A DNA stretch of 64,000 nucleotides from Asterias rubens (taxonomy: Eukaryota > Echinodermata > Asteroidea > Forcipulatida > Asteriidae), in assembly GCF_902459465.1 (NCBI RefSeq), contig NC_047066.1, positions 11,721,047-11,785,046 on the forward strand, given 5' to 3'. Position numbers and translations under genes: made by a program. The notes beneath the pieces were generated by a model. The model did no database searches and was not told the origin of the DNA. It saw only the letters and a list, made by a program, of their open reading frames with translations. This document shows, in pieces, positions 35,901 through 48,900 of this stretch (the first letter of the stretch is position 1; every line of letters starts with the position of its first letter).

Positions 35901-36281
35901 CTGAGCATGGAGGAAGAAATAGAAGGTGATACAATGACCAGCCTATCAAAGGTTTAAAATTAAACTCTAATTCCGCAGTCGTAATCCTAAATTGTGTTTG
36001 ATCAACGTAAACAATGACCAGATGGGTGCTAATCCCATAGTCATCGTCTAGAAGACCCAGACTACAGCCGCGGTGCATTGTTGTCTGAGCTACATGTAGC
36101 TGAACATGCAGGTAGAATTTAGTAAGAGTGAGGAAATGTGATTACTCCCATTGTTTCGGAGTAGAAATTTTTAGATTTCAATTTTTAGGAGACCCCATAA
36201 TCTACATAAAAAAAACCAAATACATAGTTAATGATCATGTGAATTATAATAGTTTGTATTTATTTTGCCGTCAGCATAATC

Positions 36282-36378
36282 ATGGAGGTATTTGTACACC
36301 GCTGTCGCTGCAGAAAGCAGAGGACATATTGTGCAACTAGAGAGTCACCAAGGATGTACGCAAATGACGCTAGTAAAG
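36282..36378 (+). CDS. PISD: PISD exon 1 (mitochondrial presequence)
   Basis: [20 protein letters not shown], then [12 protein letters not shown] and the first base of Val. Phase 1 at donor AAAG|GTAATC matches exon 2. The nearest in-frame upstream stop is TGA at 36240 with no ATG between. Rich in Arg, poor in acidic residues at the start, as expected for a mitochondrial targeting peptide. An acceptor-like tract with CAG just before (about 36261-36274) suggests a non-coding exon upstream. Assigned by phase and composition, since this region is not conserved. Confidence 0.7.
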
Positions 36379-39300
36379 GTAATCAGTCGGTTTAAAAGTG
36401 ACAGTAAACATTTGTTTACAAAAAGAGTGATTTGTGTACAATCCCAAGGCACTTCTTGCAGGCAAGAAACTACAGTTTGGTTAAAAAGTGAAAGAACACA
36501 GTTTATTAATTTCAACATCAATTCAAGTTGTAATAACAGACCTGTGTGCTTCGGTTTTGTAAGGGCGAGGGCACCAAGGAACTTTCTTTTTTGATAAAGG
36601 GCACCATAAAAGGGAATGGATAATTTCCACTAGAGCATTTGAAGGGCACCAATGCAATGACCAGTGGGTATGGAGACGATCCTCTTTGTTGCCTCTGTCA
36701 AGTATCAGAGCATTAATAATGGGACACAGTGCAAACGTTGTTCTGTGTATTAAAATCATGCCTACATGTACATGAAGCCAAGGCATGGATTGCTCTTTTG
36801 TATTTTATATGAGATGTCAAAGGTAACATGGTCTATACTAGGCCCCAATTTCATAGAGTTGATGAAAGGCACTGGACACTATTGGTAGTTCTCAAAATAA
36901 ATATTAGCTTAACAACTTACTTGGTAACAGTCTGCTTGGTAACGATCAATGTAGAGCTGTTGATTATGTTGTGAACTTAAAGCCATCATACACTTTCAAA
37001 AAAAAAAAAAAAGGAACAAAAAAGTTCACAGATTTACAAATAACTTACAGGGTGTACAAAAGGTCATGGTGAAAGACTTCTCTTGAAATATTATTCCATG
37101 AAATGCTTTACTTTTTGAGAAAACATTATAACAATTATCAATTCTCGTTGTCGAGAATTACAGATTTATTTTAAACACATGTCATGACATGGCGAAACGT
37201 GCGGAAACAAGGGTGGGTTTTTCCGTTATTTTCTCCCGACTCCGATGACCGATTGAGCCTAAACTTTCACAGGTTTGTTATTTTATATAGAAGTTGGGAT
37301 ACACGAAGTGTGGGCCTTTTGACAACACTGTTTACCGAAAGTGTCCAATGGCTTTAAGACTAAAAGGCCTGAAGCCTTTTGTTAGGCATAATTTTTGAAA
37401 GCACACGAATTTGTTTTGTTCTTCTATTTTTTTCTTGCAACTTTGATGATCATCCGAGTACACAATTTTCTTTGCAGTTCAAAACAATTGGACAAGGCGC
37501 ATCGGAGCAGCCTTCATGAATTACTGCAAAACTTTAAAGTGGACACCCATTCCTCTTGGAGTAGGCTTTGCGTATATCTGTTACTTACAGTACGGACATA
37601 TTAAGAAAAGAGAGAAACGGAAACAGTTGAAGGGGGTCACCCCAGAGGAGGGCTTAGCATCGCCGTGGCAGGTAATTATTTCACTTGAAAAATTCCATCT
37701 GATAAGTTCAAATTGTGGTCCCATTTTTCTTATTCAAAAAATATGTGCTAAAATAAGATCTGGGCCCAATTTTATGGCTCTGCTTACCGTGAGCAAAGAA
37801 TCCGTGTGGGGAAGCAGGGAATTCCCCACTTACCTGAAGTAAAGTGTCACAAGAGGGCGCTGTTGAAAATAATAATTTCATTATTTTAAATGCATGTAAT
37901 TAATTAACTTGTTGTCTTTTAAAGGGAAGGTACACACTTGATAATTGTCAAAGACCAGTCTTCTTACTTGGTGTATCCCATCATAACGATAAAATAACAA
38001 GCGTGTGAAAATTTGGGCTCAATTGGTCCTCGAAGCTGCGAGGAAATGATGAAAGAAAAAACACCCTTGTTGAATGAATTTGTGTGCTTTCAGATAAGAA
38101 TAAAAGACATCTAAGCTAGAAGTCTTTTATTATTTTAGTGAGAAATTACCTCTTTCTCAAAAACTAAGTTACTTCAGAGGGATTCATTTCCTGACCCACA
38201 ATGTTTTATACTATCAACAGCTCTCCAATGCTCATTACTAAGTCAGTTTTTAAGTAAATATTTGTTTTGAGTAGTTACCAAACGTGTACCTTCCCTTTAA
38301 CAGTTGAACAAACAGCAATGTCTGTTTTTCTACTTTGAATAGTTTTTAAGTCCTAGTTTCGATGAACAGTGAACACACCATCAATGAACATCGGAAAATT
38401 CCAAAATTGTTTTGCTATTAAATGTATGTGCTTTAAGTTAAAGCCTAGTTGGAAATTGCAACCTGTGATTTCAGTGTAATTTTTACAAGACTTACTATTC
38501 ATTCTAGGTTGGTCCATTTTCTTAAGACATATTGATTAAATATAATTTGCATTATCAATATACTTGAAATATACATGCATGCAATTGGAGTTTTTGTTTA
38601 TGTACCTTTGTATTGAAGCCAATTGCATTCTGAATATCGATTTATGAGCAATAATCAATTTCCCTTAAAGGCAGTGGACACTATTGGTAATTACTCAAAA
38701 TAGTTATTAGCATAAAACCTTTCTTGGTGACGAGTAATGGGGAGAGGTTGATGGTATAAAACATTGTGAGAAACGGCTGCCTCTGAAGTGCCATAGTTTT
38801 CGAGAAAGAAGTAATTTTCCACGAATTTGATTTCGAGACCTCAGATTTAGAACTTGAGGTCTCGAAATCAACCATCTAAACGCACACAACTTCGTGTTAC
38901 AAGGGTTATTTTTCTTTCATTATTATCTAGCAACTTCGATGACCGATTGAGCTCAAATTTTCACATGTTTGTTATTTTATGCATATGTTGAGACACACCA
39001 ACTGTGAAGGCTAGTCTTTGACAATTACCAATAGTGTCCACTGCCTTTAAAGTTCCTAGTTGGGTTAATAGAATTCACAGTTATTATATTTGAAATATGC
39101 ATGCCATTGGGGGTTTTTATGTGTATTTTTTAATGAGGCCAATTGTTATAGGCCTTTATAGGCCGAGATACATGTATATAAAAAAACAACTGTAAATTTG
39201 TAAGCCTGTCATATTTATCAAGCCAAACCAATTTTTAATTAACTAAACGAGAGAGACTTAAATATGTATCATAACATTTAGTTTTGACAAACAGACCACA

Positions 39301-42300
39301 AAATGTTTTCATACTTGTGGATTTTCTGTGTTATTTTTCAAAATAATTGATCAGGGGGGCATTGAGTAATAAATTTTGGCTTAAAGTTATCGAAATTTAC
39401 TCCACTCCTTTTGTCCTCATTTACAAAGATTATTGGATAGTGCCTAATTAATTAAACTATGGAAATTATACCAAAAGGAGTGTGAAGTCCAGTGGCCACA
39501 CTCTTTCCAACCCTACTAAAATCATCTGTATAATAGAACAGGGGAAGAGATTGGGGCAAGTCTAATGTTCACCTGTTCTGGCTGTAATAAATTTGAACGT
39601 GTAGATGGATGTCAATGCGTTAAATCACACACAGTTCAGTTTGAACTACACGTTTAGATATCCAAACAAAATATCGCCTGATCGCTGAGGAAACTAACTG
39701 GGCACGCGCACAGCGAGGCGAGACGGCCGGACGGACGGACACATGTACTGTTTGATGGGGCGGGGAATGAAATTCGATGTGTTATTGACAGAACGGAATC
39801 TATAATCTCATAATTAAAATCATAACATTAAACAAAAACCACACACCACATGTTATATTGTTTGATGAATTGACCAGAGCTTTCGAGACTGTCAAAGGAA
39901 TGGCGTAACACGGTTTATTTTGTTGAAGAACGCGACCGAGCGACCCAGTCTGTTTCTGTTTTCAGACCGCTGATCGATCGTAACCAACCGCCGGCCGGCG
40001 TCTTCAGAAGTCGGCTAATGAGGACAGATTCTTGGACCTCTGGAAACAAGTGACCTCGTCACCTTCTCAACTCAAAATGGCCATCGAATCTCTGCTGGTT
40101 ATTAGCCAGTTTCCTATGCTCTTGTCTGTCTTCGTTCTACTTGAGCTGTGGTACTTCATCTACACGAATCTCTGCCCCTTCCTGGACCGTATCCCGTATT
40201 TCCAGAGACTGAATCCATGCAATGCCTGTCTGCGAATCGGTTTTCACCTCCTGCCACTGGCCCGCTTCCTTGCTGTTCCATCGGACGGCGACCCGGCCGC
40301 TTTGCGGCTCCCGATAGATGCTGAAAAGGATGAGGATTTTAACGTGGATTGGCTGTTCAAAGACGATGAGATTAATACAAGTAGCAGCACAGAAAATGGG
40401 GAAACAACATCTTCGGATTTTTTGACAGTTGGAGAGGGGAAGTCGACTTCGAGAGTGAGTGGAGTGCAACCTGTTCATGAAAATATTGAAATTGAATAAG
40501 AGAAGAAAACGAAACCAAAATGATTGGCTGAGCTGATTACTTGGATTCTTTGGAATTTAATCTTTGCATGTTCATGTGTACAATGTAGTTTTTGTTTGTC
40601 AAATTCCAAGTGTCACTGGTCGGCTGGTGATCTTTCCACTGTTGATTCAAATAATTTGTACATTTTTAAATAATTTCTTAATTCTAGGGAGGTGCTTCAG
40701 ACAAAATGATTTTGCAGGATGCTAAATAAACTATTTCAAATAAAAAAATAGCAGAATTTTTATCCAAGTTTAAATGTTAGTATATGAGTTAGGCTTGGAT
40801 AAAAGTTACGCCATTTCTTTTGGGGGTCATTACCAAATCTATATGACTTTTATTATCATGATTATTATGAGGTTCTATCTATCTATCTAGTATCTTATCT
40901 ATCTTCCAATGAGTGCATCCCTTCAGAGGAGTATAGTCGTACTCGGGTGCAAAAGTGCTTCAGCAGGTCAGTTGCAAGTTTGATGACGCTTGCCGAAGCA
41001 GGAAATTGTATGCCTAGCAAAGCGTATTTCACCGTTTATCAGGGAATTTTTGCTTCTGCGTAATCCACGTAATTAGGCATTCTACTCTATGCTTACTAAC
41101 ACAGCTAGCCGTGCAAGTGGATAATAGTGGTAGTTGCAGAATTTAATTGGGGGTAAACAGAGCCATGAAGTTTTGCCCTGACATGCCTGATGAGGTTGGT
41201 GGGATGGTGTGGTTGCTAAATAGTCAAGTGGTTAGACTGCAGGACTTGCAATTACAAGGTTGTGGTTCGAATCCCCCAGCTAATGTAACCGCTGATTTCA
41301 CAATGACTAGAATATTATAGTCGGCTAGTTGAATCACACTTTCTTGATTTGTGCAGTTCATTTAAATCATAGATGTTGAACCAATGTTTGTATGAGAGAG
41401 ATTAGATGATTTCCAGCTTGGCATGTATACAATCATGCATCCCCTTGTTGGAGTTTGCTGAGTTCCCTTTTGGGAAGATTATCTGAATAAAAAAACAAAC
41501 AAAACAAAAAAGAGTACTGTTGGCCCTAATTACAATTTTTTAATGGCATTCTTTTCCTTTATTTTGTATTTCCAGATAAATGTCTACAAGGCGCTACCAT
41601 TCCGCTTCACATCTCGTCTATGGGGTCAAGTTAATAGTCTGGATGTACCCCACATGCTTAGGAAGCCTATTTATGGACTCTATGCACGTCTTTTCAACTG
41701 TAATGTATCGGAGGCCTTAGTTGAAGATCTGACGTGGTACCAGAACCTTAGTGACTTCTTTCGCCGTGAGCTGAAGCCTGGAGTAAGACCTGTGGAACAA
41801 ACAAGATCTCTCGTAAGTAGATAAAACGTCACCCATAAAGCCCAATTCAATCATACTTCCTGCGAATGCTATTGCGATACAAATTTTTTGGCGTCATAGA
41901 TTCGCAAATGATGAATTCGCAACAGTTGAGCTGTGTTCAACTCCTGCGAAACATTCGCTTCGAAAAACAGCTAAATATGGATGTCAAAATTTGCTCTGCA
42001 TTCAGAGGAAGTATGAACTGGGCTTTATCCTTCGCAGAAAGATTGGCCACACAAGTCTTGTGTTGATGATAAGCTGTGTTTTCAAATTTCAGTTGAAGTT
42101 CCTGTAGATCAAGGGCTGGTATTAGAGGTTGTAGCCAGAGCTGTATGGTAGCTATAGACCAATTTATGTGGTGGGAAATAAAGCATTTCTGTTTTCAAGT
42201 TGACCAAGGGTGAGCGTTACATCACTTCTGAGTATCCATGTTTTGTTATGGGGCCATCATTGATGAATTGCAAGCTTCAGACAAGATGCCAGCTTTCAAA

Positions 42301-42873
42301 ACTGTTTGTGTAATGAATGGGGCTGTGGAATTTTACCCAGCATTCTGAGCAGAATAAATTGTGCTGCCCAGCACAGATTTTCCCCTATTAAGGCAGAGTC
42401 ACACTGCAGGGATAATGATCATGACGCAAAAAGACTGCATTCTATTGGTTGACTGAGCTTGCACGTATTCTGCATGGAGCAATTCAACCAGTAGAATTCG
42501 TTCACTTTGCATCATGATCGTTATTGTTATCGCTGCAGTGTGACTCGGTCTTCACATGTAGTTCAAGCTATTGTTACTTACATACATGTACAATGTAGAA
42601 AAAAAAGTATTGTTTAGGAAACCTGGCATCATGCCTGAAGACATAAATAATGGCAAACAAATAAACATGAAAGCAAAATTGTTGATCCACTTGTCCTTGG
42701 TGGACTTTGGACAAATTTTATTTTAGCTCACCACTAAAATTGGTCTAGCTACAACTCATGATCTCGATGTTGTTTGATTTTCCGATTTGATCTCCCTTCA
42801 TAAATTCAGCTGCCATTCCAGAGTCCATAAGAATCAGATAGTGGGTTTGTTTTTGCTCCTGTTTTATTGTCAT

Positions 42874-42908
<35 letters not shown>

Positions 42909-45900
42909 TTTCAGTTTATCTAGTGCTAAGGTCCAACTGAGTCAGTCAGGTTTAGTTGATGTTTATCGTGGAATGTGGAATGGATGATCAGATTCGTGGC
43001 TTTTGTTTTGGTCTTGACGTCATTTCATTGAAATTAAAGCCCCAAAATAAAGTCCTTTTTTTTTGGGGGGGGGGAGGCTCAAGCTGAAAAAGTAGCTAAT
43101 CATAACATAACCCAATTTAGCTTTACCAAAACAAGGTTGCCAGCCAAAACCATGTCACATATTTTCACTGGTATACTGCTCATTTCTGCTTGGAAGTAAT
43201 ATTTTCTGTTTTAGCAGTTCTATAAACTGAACCCAGAACTGGTCAAAAGACCCTTCCCATCCCAAGATGTAAATTATACATCGCGCCTTTTTGTATTGGC
43301 ATGATGGTGGCGTGACATGGCGCAGACGTGTTATAGTGCATATCTCTAACATTGGGGGACATATAACTTGCCAACCAATAGTGCAAGGTTGAAGGGAATT
43401 GGTGGCATGGTTGGCGTGTGTGATAGCGCTTGCCTCTCACCAAGGTGACCCCGGTTCGATTCCCGGCCAGGGCCATATGTCATGTATGTGAGTTGAGTTG
43501 TGCGTTGGTTCTCTGCTGTGCCACGAGGGTTTTCCAGAACATCCAGTTTTCATCCCTCGGGGAAAAATCAAACACTTTTGATCTCTGGCTGTGCTCCGTG
43601 GTCATAATGAGTTGATGCCATAGGCGCCCTTGCATGCCTACTTCTCGAACATGTTGTAGCCGCGTCCTTCGCAATCCAGCTCTTAGCTGCGAGTAAGGAT
43701 GATTAGCCCCCCTAATTATTATAATTTCATGTGAAGGTTCACCATGCACCTATTGTTACCTTTGTGCCCCTTGTGGTTTTTGATTAACTGTATCTGTTTT
43801 CATCATCAGGTCAGTCCATGCGATGGGAAGGTGCTCCACTTTGGCAAGGTTGAGAAGGGATGGATGGAACAAGTGAAAGGAGTGACTTACACCCTGCAGG
43901 GTTTCCTGGGGCCCAGTATCAGGGGACAGCCACACACAGAAACAACCAGCGAGGTAAATAGATTGTAAGCCAGTTTGAGTTTGCTGATCGATGGTAGACT
44001 TTTGGACAGTCCTTTTTCACAGTAGTGCGCGTGATCAGACCTACACATGCAATTATAAGCATGTGCGCACAATGCTCAGAGCCACAAAAAAGGACAGGTG
44101 TCTGCTGCCGCCAGCGTCTTGAATGTTTTCTATTCCAGAAGAGGGAACGGGTCTGATTTTTGTTTTTAGAGGTTACCAAGAAAATGAGACTGCAGCTTGC
44201 CTGTTCACCAAAGTTTTGAATTGTTACATGTATCATTAATTCTCATACAGTAAGCACGAGAAGGTTAGCTTGATTTTGGTGTTCTTACGATTAGCAGCAC
44301 TATGAAACGGAAACTAGAGCACTACATGTATGAGCACAAAATCAGCCTTTAAGCAGCTCTATGAAAGTAGGGCCTGGTTATTGCCTTGGTGCCCCTTTGA
44401 AGTGCCCTGTACAACTACTTTAAGAAAGACTTCTAGTTTTTCTTACGAAAACCAAATACAATGTACAACATTTGAGACCCTATAAACCATTCAGTGTGGC
44501 TTGAATGTAGAATAAGTCAATGTATGCCATTTGAGAAATGTTTCTGATTGTTCATTTTAGATCCCTGAGCACGATTATCAGACGTCGTTAAGCATTAGAC
44601 CGGGTAATAGCCTGTACCAGTGTGTCATTTACCTAGCGCCCGGAGACTATCATCGATTCCATTCACCAACTGACTGGACTATCAACCACAGGAGACATTT
44701 CCCAGGCTAGTAGTAAACATTTGTTTATGACGAACATCTATTTGTTGTGTTCCGTTTTGTAAAGGCTTCAGTTTTTATTCATTTTTATTTTTTAATGAGA
44801 TATCGCCCAGCTTACATCACGCATTGCCTTTTTGTGTAGTCAAAAATTTGACTCTAAATTCTACTGGAGCATTTCAAGGGCACAAAGACAATGACCATGG
44901 GGCACAGAGGCAACTGCCTACATTGCCTCTGTGAACAGTCGTTGCTTACGTGAAATATTAAACCTGAATGTTTGCGCGCCTTTGTGTCGTACAAAAGTAC
45001 ACACACTCTTAAAAATGCGACTTGGTGCAGACCTGAGCAGCTCGACAGAGTTAAATATTTCCATTCTGTGAGGAGTGTTTTTAAAATAATTCATTGTATT
45101 GCATGCAGTCGATGCTTAATAAAATGTATAATTGAAAACAATTAATGCTGGCAGGCTTAATGGATTTTATGATAATTACCACATATAACCAACTTTAACA
45201 CCGGTTCAGGCACAAGCTCCAGAGTTGCGCCGAACCAAATAGATTAGGAGCGACCTGACCCAACTAAATTTTGGTTTTATACAGGCGAACTTAATAAACT
45301 GTACATTTACATTAGAGTCGGCTCGTGACAAGATCAATGTCTGAAACAAATTAATGCACTCTGCAGCAGTCGATCTTTCGACTTCTAGCGCGTGCAGTCG
45401 CTCCCAACTGTTTCATGTACTTAATTCTGAATTTGGTTCGGCGTGGCTCTAGAGCGCCTGTCTGAAATGGGTGTCAGTCTGCACTAGTCTACCTCAAGTC
45501 GCACCTTTTGGTCATTTTGCTCCCCCACTCTTCATCAGAGAATCTGACGCTTTAAATGCAGATTCATCCAGTGTATGAACAATTATTTATACCCACAAAG
45601 GGACACGTTTCCTTGGATTGACATTAATACATGTATGCTTAGAAAGATGTTTTAAAAGTAGAATTACAATGCAATAAACACGCCTCAATGTTTGATTTTC
45701 TGTTTACTCTGTGTGAACTGATTCTGTAGGCCATTTTGTGGAATCATTAGTTTAGTGTCAAAAATTGTAGCTGGTTTTTGTTCTTGAAGTAAATAGAAAA
45801 CTCCACAGTTTGCATGTATATTGGTGTGGATCATTTCACTACAAATGCTTTTAAACGCTTTTTATAGTGTCCCTTAAGTTCTTGGTGAAGTGCCACTTAA

Positions 45901-48900
45901 AGCCACTGGACACTATCCGTAATTACTCAAAATAATTATTAGCATAAAACCTTACTTGGAAATGAGTACTGGGGAGAAGTTGATAGTATAAGTCTAAAAT
46001 ATTCTGAAAAACGGCTCCCTCTGAAGTGACGTAGTTTTCGAGAAAGAAGTACTTTTCCACAAATTTGATGTTGAGACCTCAGATTTAGAATTTGAGGTCT
46101 CGAAATCAAGCATCTGAAAGCACACAACTTTGTGTGACAAGGATGTTTTTTCTTTTATTAATATCTCGCAACTTTGACGACCAAGTGAGCTCAAATTTTC
46201 ACAGGTTTGTCATTTTATGCTAATGTTGAGATACACCAAGTGAGAAGACTGGTCTTTGACAATATTACCAATAGTGTCCAGTGTCTTTAATAAATATGCA
46301 TTTTAATTTTTCCCAGTGAGGGATAATACAATTTTATCCGTCTATCTATCTGTCTTTATGTATGTAACTGATGCTGATTTGCAGTTGTTGTCCTTCTCCC
46401 CTCGCAGGTCTGTTGTTCTCGGTCAATCCAGGTGTCGCTCGTTGGATCCGTGGTCTCTTCAACATGAATGAGAGGGTTGTCCTACATGGTGAATGGGAGC
46501 ATGGGTTCTTCTCAATGACTGCTGTAGGGGCTACCAACGTGGGCTCCATTGGCATTTATTTTGATGAGGTAAGCAGGCCTTGAGAGTCGTTAGGGAGAGG
46601 GCACATCATGTTTCCTGGGCCCAATTTCATAGAGCTGCTAAGCACAAAAATTTGCTTAGCATGAAATTTCTTCCTTGATCAAAATAGGATTACCAACCAT
46701 TTTTCATTGTGGTTTTCAGGATAAGCAAACAACAGCTGAATACCAGTAACAAGCAATATGCAACAAATTGAAATATGGTTGGTAATCCTGTTTTTATCAA
46801 GGAAGAACTTTCTTGCTATGCAAATTTGTGTGCTTAGCAGCTCTATGAAATTGGACCCTGGGCACTTCGATGAGGAAAATTTAAAGGCACTTGACACTAT
46901 TGGTAATAACTCAAAGTGATTGTTTGAACAAAAACTTACTTGCTTACAACATAGTTTTGAGGAAGAAGTAATTTCTCAGTAAAATATTTGAATTGATTTT
47001 GAGTGGTCTCAAAACCAAGCATCTGAAAGCACTAAACTATGTGTCACAAGGTTTTTTTTCTGCTATTATTGTCTCGCAGCTTGACTTCAAATTTTCACAG
47101 GTTTGTTATTTTGTGCACATTTTGAGATACACCAAGTCAGAAGACTGGTCTTTGACAATTACCAAAGGTGTCCAGTGTCTTTTAATTTGAACTTTGCAAA
47201 GGGCACCACATCTAAAGCACAGGGCACCACAGATACCGCCATGATTATGTTCACACAGGAAGAATAATTCATAATTGGAATGCACAATCTCAGAGATGTT
47301 ACTGCCAGTAACACTTCTCAGATTCAACTTTGTTTTCATCCCAAACCACATAATTTCAAAGTGAAATGATTCTCAAAATGCTATCGAAAGCTGCTGTACT
47401 TATAACCAAGTCAGTTTTTAGTGCCATTGATTTTAAGAGTGATGACCAACTATGTACATGTACCTCCCTTTTTTAAAGACATGGATACTATTGGTACATG
47501 TAATTGTCAAAGATCTGTCTTCCCACTTGCTGTATCTCAACATATGCACGATGTAACAAACCTGTGAAAATTTGAGCTCAATCGATCATCGAAGTTGCGA
47601 GATAACAATGAAAGAAAATATACCCTTGTCACACGAAGTTGTGTGCTTTTTGATGCTTGATTTTGAGACCTCAAATTCTAAATCTGAGGTCTCGAAATCA
47701 AATTCGTGGAAAATTACTTCTTTCTCGAAAACTGGGTTACTTCAGAGGGAGCCGTTTCTCAAAATGTTTTATACTATGAACCACTCCCCATTACTCTTTA
47801 CCATGTAAGGTTTTATGCTAATAATTATTTTGAGTACTTACACATGGCAGAGATGCCAACATTGAATTTTAAAAAAGAGTAGCATCTCCCAAATGTTAAA
47901 GGCGAGCGCATCTTGGGCTCCCTAAACCGATCTTTCTATTACTCTCTACAATGCTAATTAGCTCATTTTCAGGCATTGTTGTGAAATAACAATTACCTGT
48001 ATGCATCAACAGAACAGCTACAAATGTTTATAATGGCCAGTGAAAGAAAACTTGGAAAAAAAAACCTGATTTCCCTCATCTTCTGACTATGTTTCAAAAA
48101 TAAATGTAACATAAAAAAGGGTGGCCTTACTTAAATGTAACATAAAAAAGGGTGGCCTTACTTAAATGTTTTTGTTTTAATGATCAGAAACGCAACAACA
48201 AGCTATTGGGAGAGTGAGGAGAGAAAAAAAAAAAACGTGTCCGGATTTTGGGCAAAAAATACGTGTCCGTATTTTGGGCATTGTCTGGGCATTGTCTGGA
48301 CATCGGCGCAACAATTACTGGTAGGAAAACATGGAAACTGTCTAGCTTAGACCTCACAGGCCACTCAGTTGAAGGTATTTTTGTTCAGAAGGTCTCCTTT
48401 TTTTGTCGCCATTATTTCGTACTTTTTTTGCCAAGCTTCGATAAAGTACATGTACAGCCAGCGTGGGCACAATAATAGTGGATACATGAGGAATGAGGTT
48501 ACTGTGACACGTTAGCTCACACACAACCTCATTCCCCACGCACGTGTGCACTATTCCCCCCATCGTGTAATAGAGATCAATGGGTACGATCTTGCAGAAA
48601 TGCACTAGCGTAAAAAATGCACACTCAGCCGGCCAGCCAGCGGGGGAGGGCACGCAACAATCATGCCGTTGAGACACGTACATTGTTCGAGTGAATTCTC
48701 CGCTATTATTCAACACTGCGTTCTAAAATTAAAAGTGTTTTTTTCTTTTCTGTTACAATTGTTTTGATATCTTTCTTAATTTTTATTTCCATTTAATAGT
48801 TCATTAGTTGTTTGCATGTATTGTTCGATTTAATAAAATTATATTGGCCGGCTTGTTTAGCGTGTTTTATTGAGTATTATCGTAGCCTCGTAGTCACGGC

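Noticed and set aside
36292..36594. 100-codon plus frame overlapping PISD exon 1
   Set aside because: Different frame from exon 1, ignores the donor at 36378, no recognised features.
40032..40076. Earlier start of the alternative PISD exon (MDLWKQV)
   Set aside because: That frame begins with TTG, not ATG; 40077 has an ATG in strong context.
43404..43475. Functional tRNA gene
   Set aside because: A good B box, but it continues into a SINE body and lacks a paired acceptor stem.
48354..48716. 120-codon minus frame inside the 1.1 kb nested element as a transposase
   Set aside because: No catalytic or DNA-binding motif, no support from codon use, and it is far too short.
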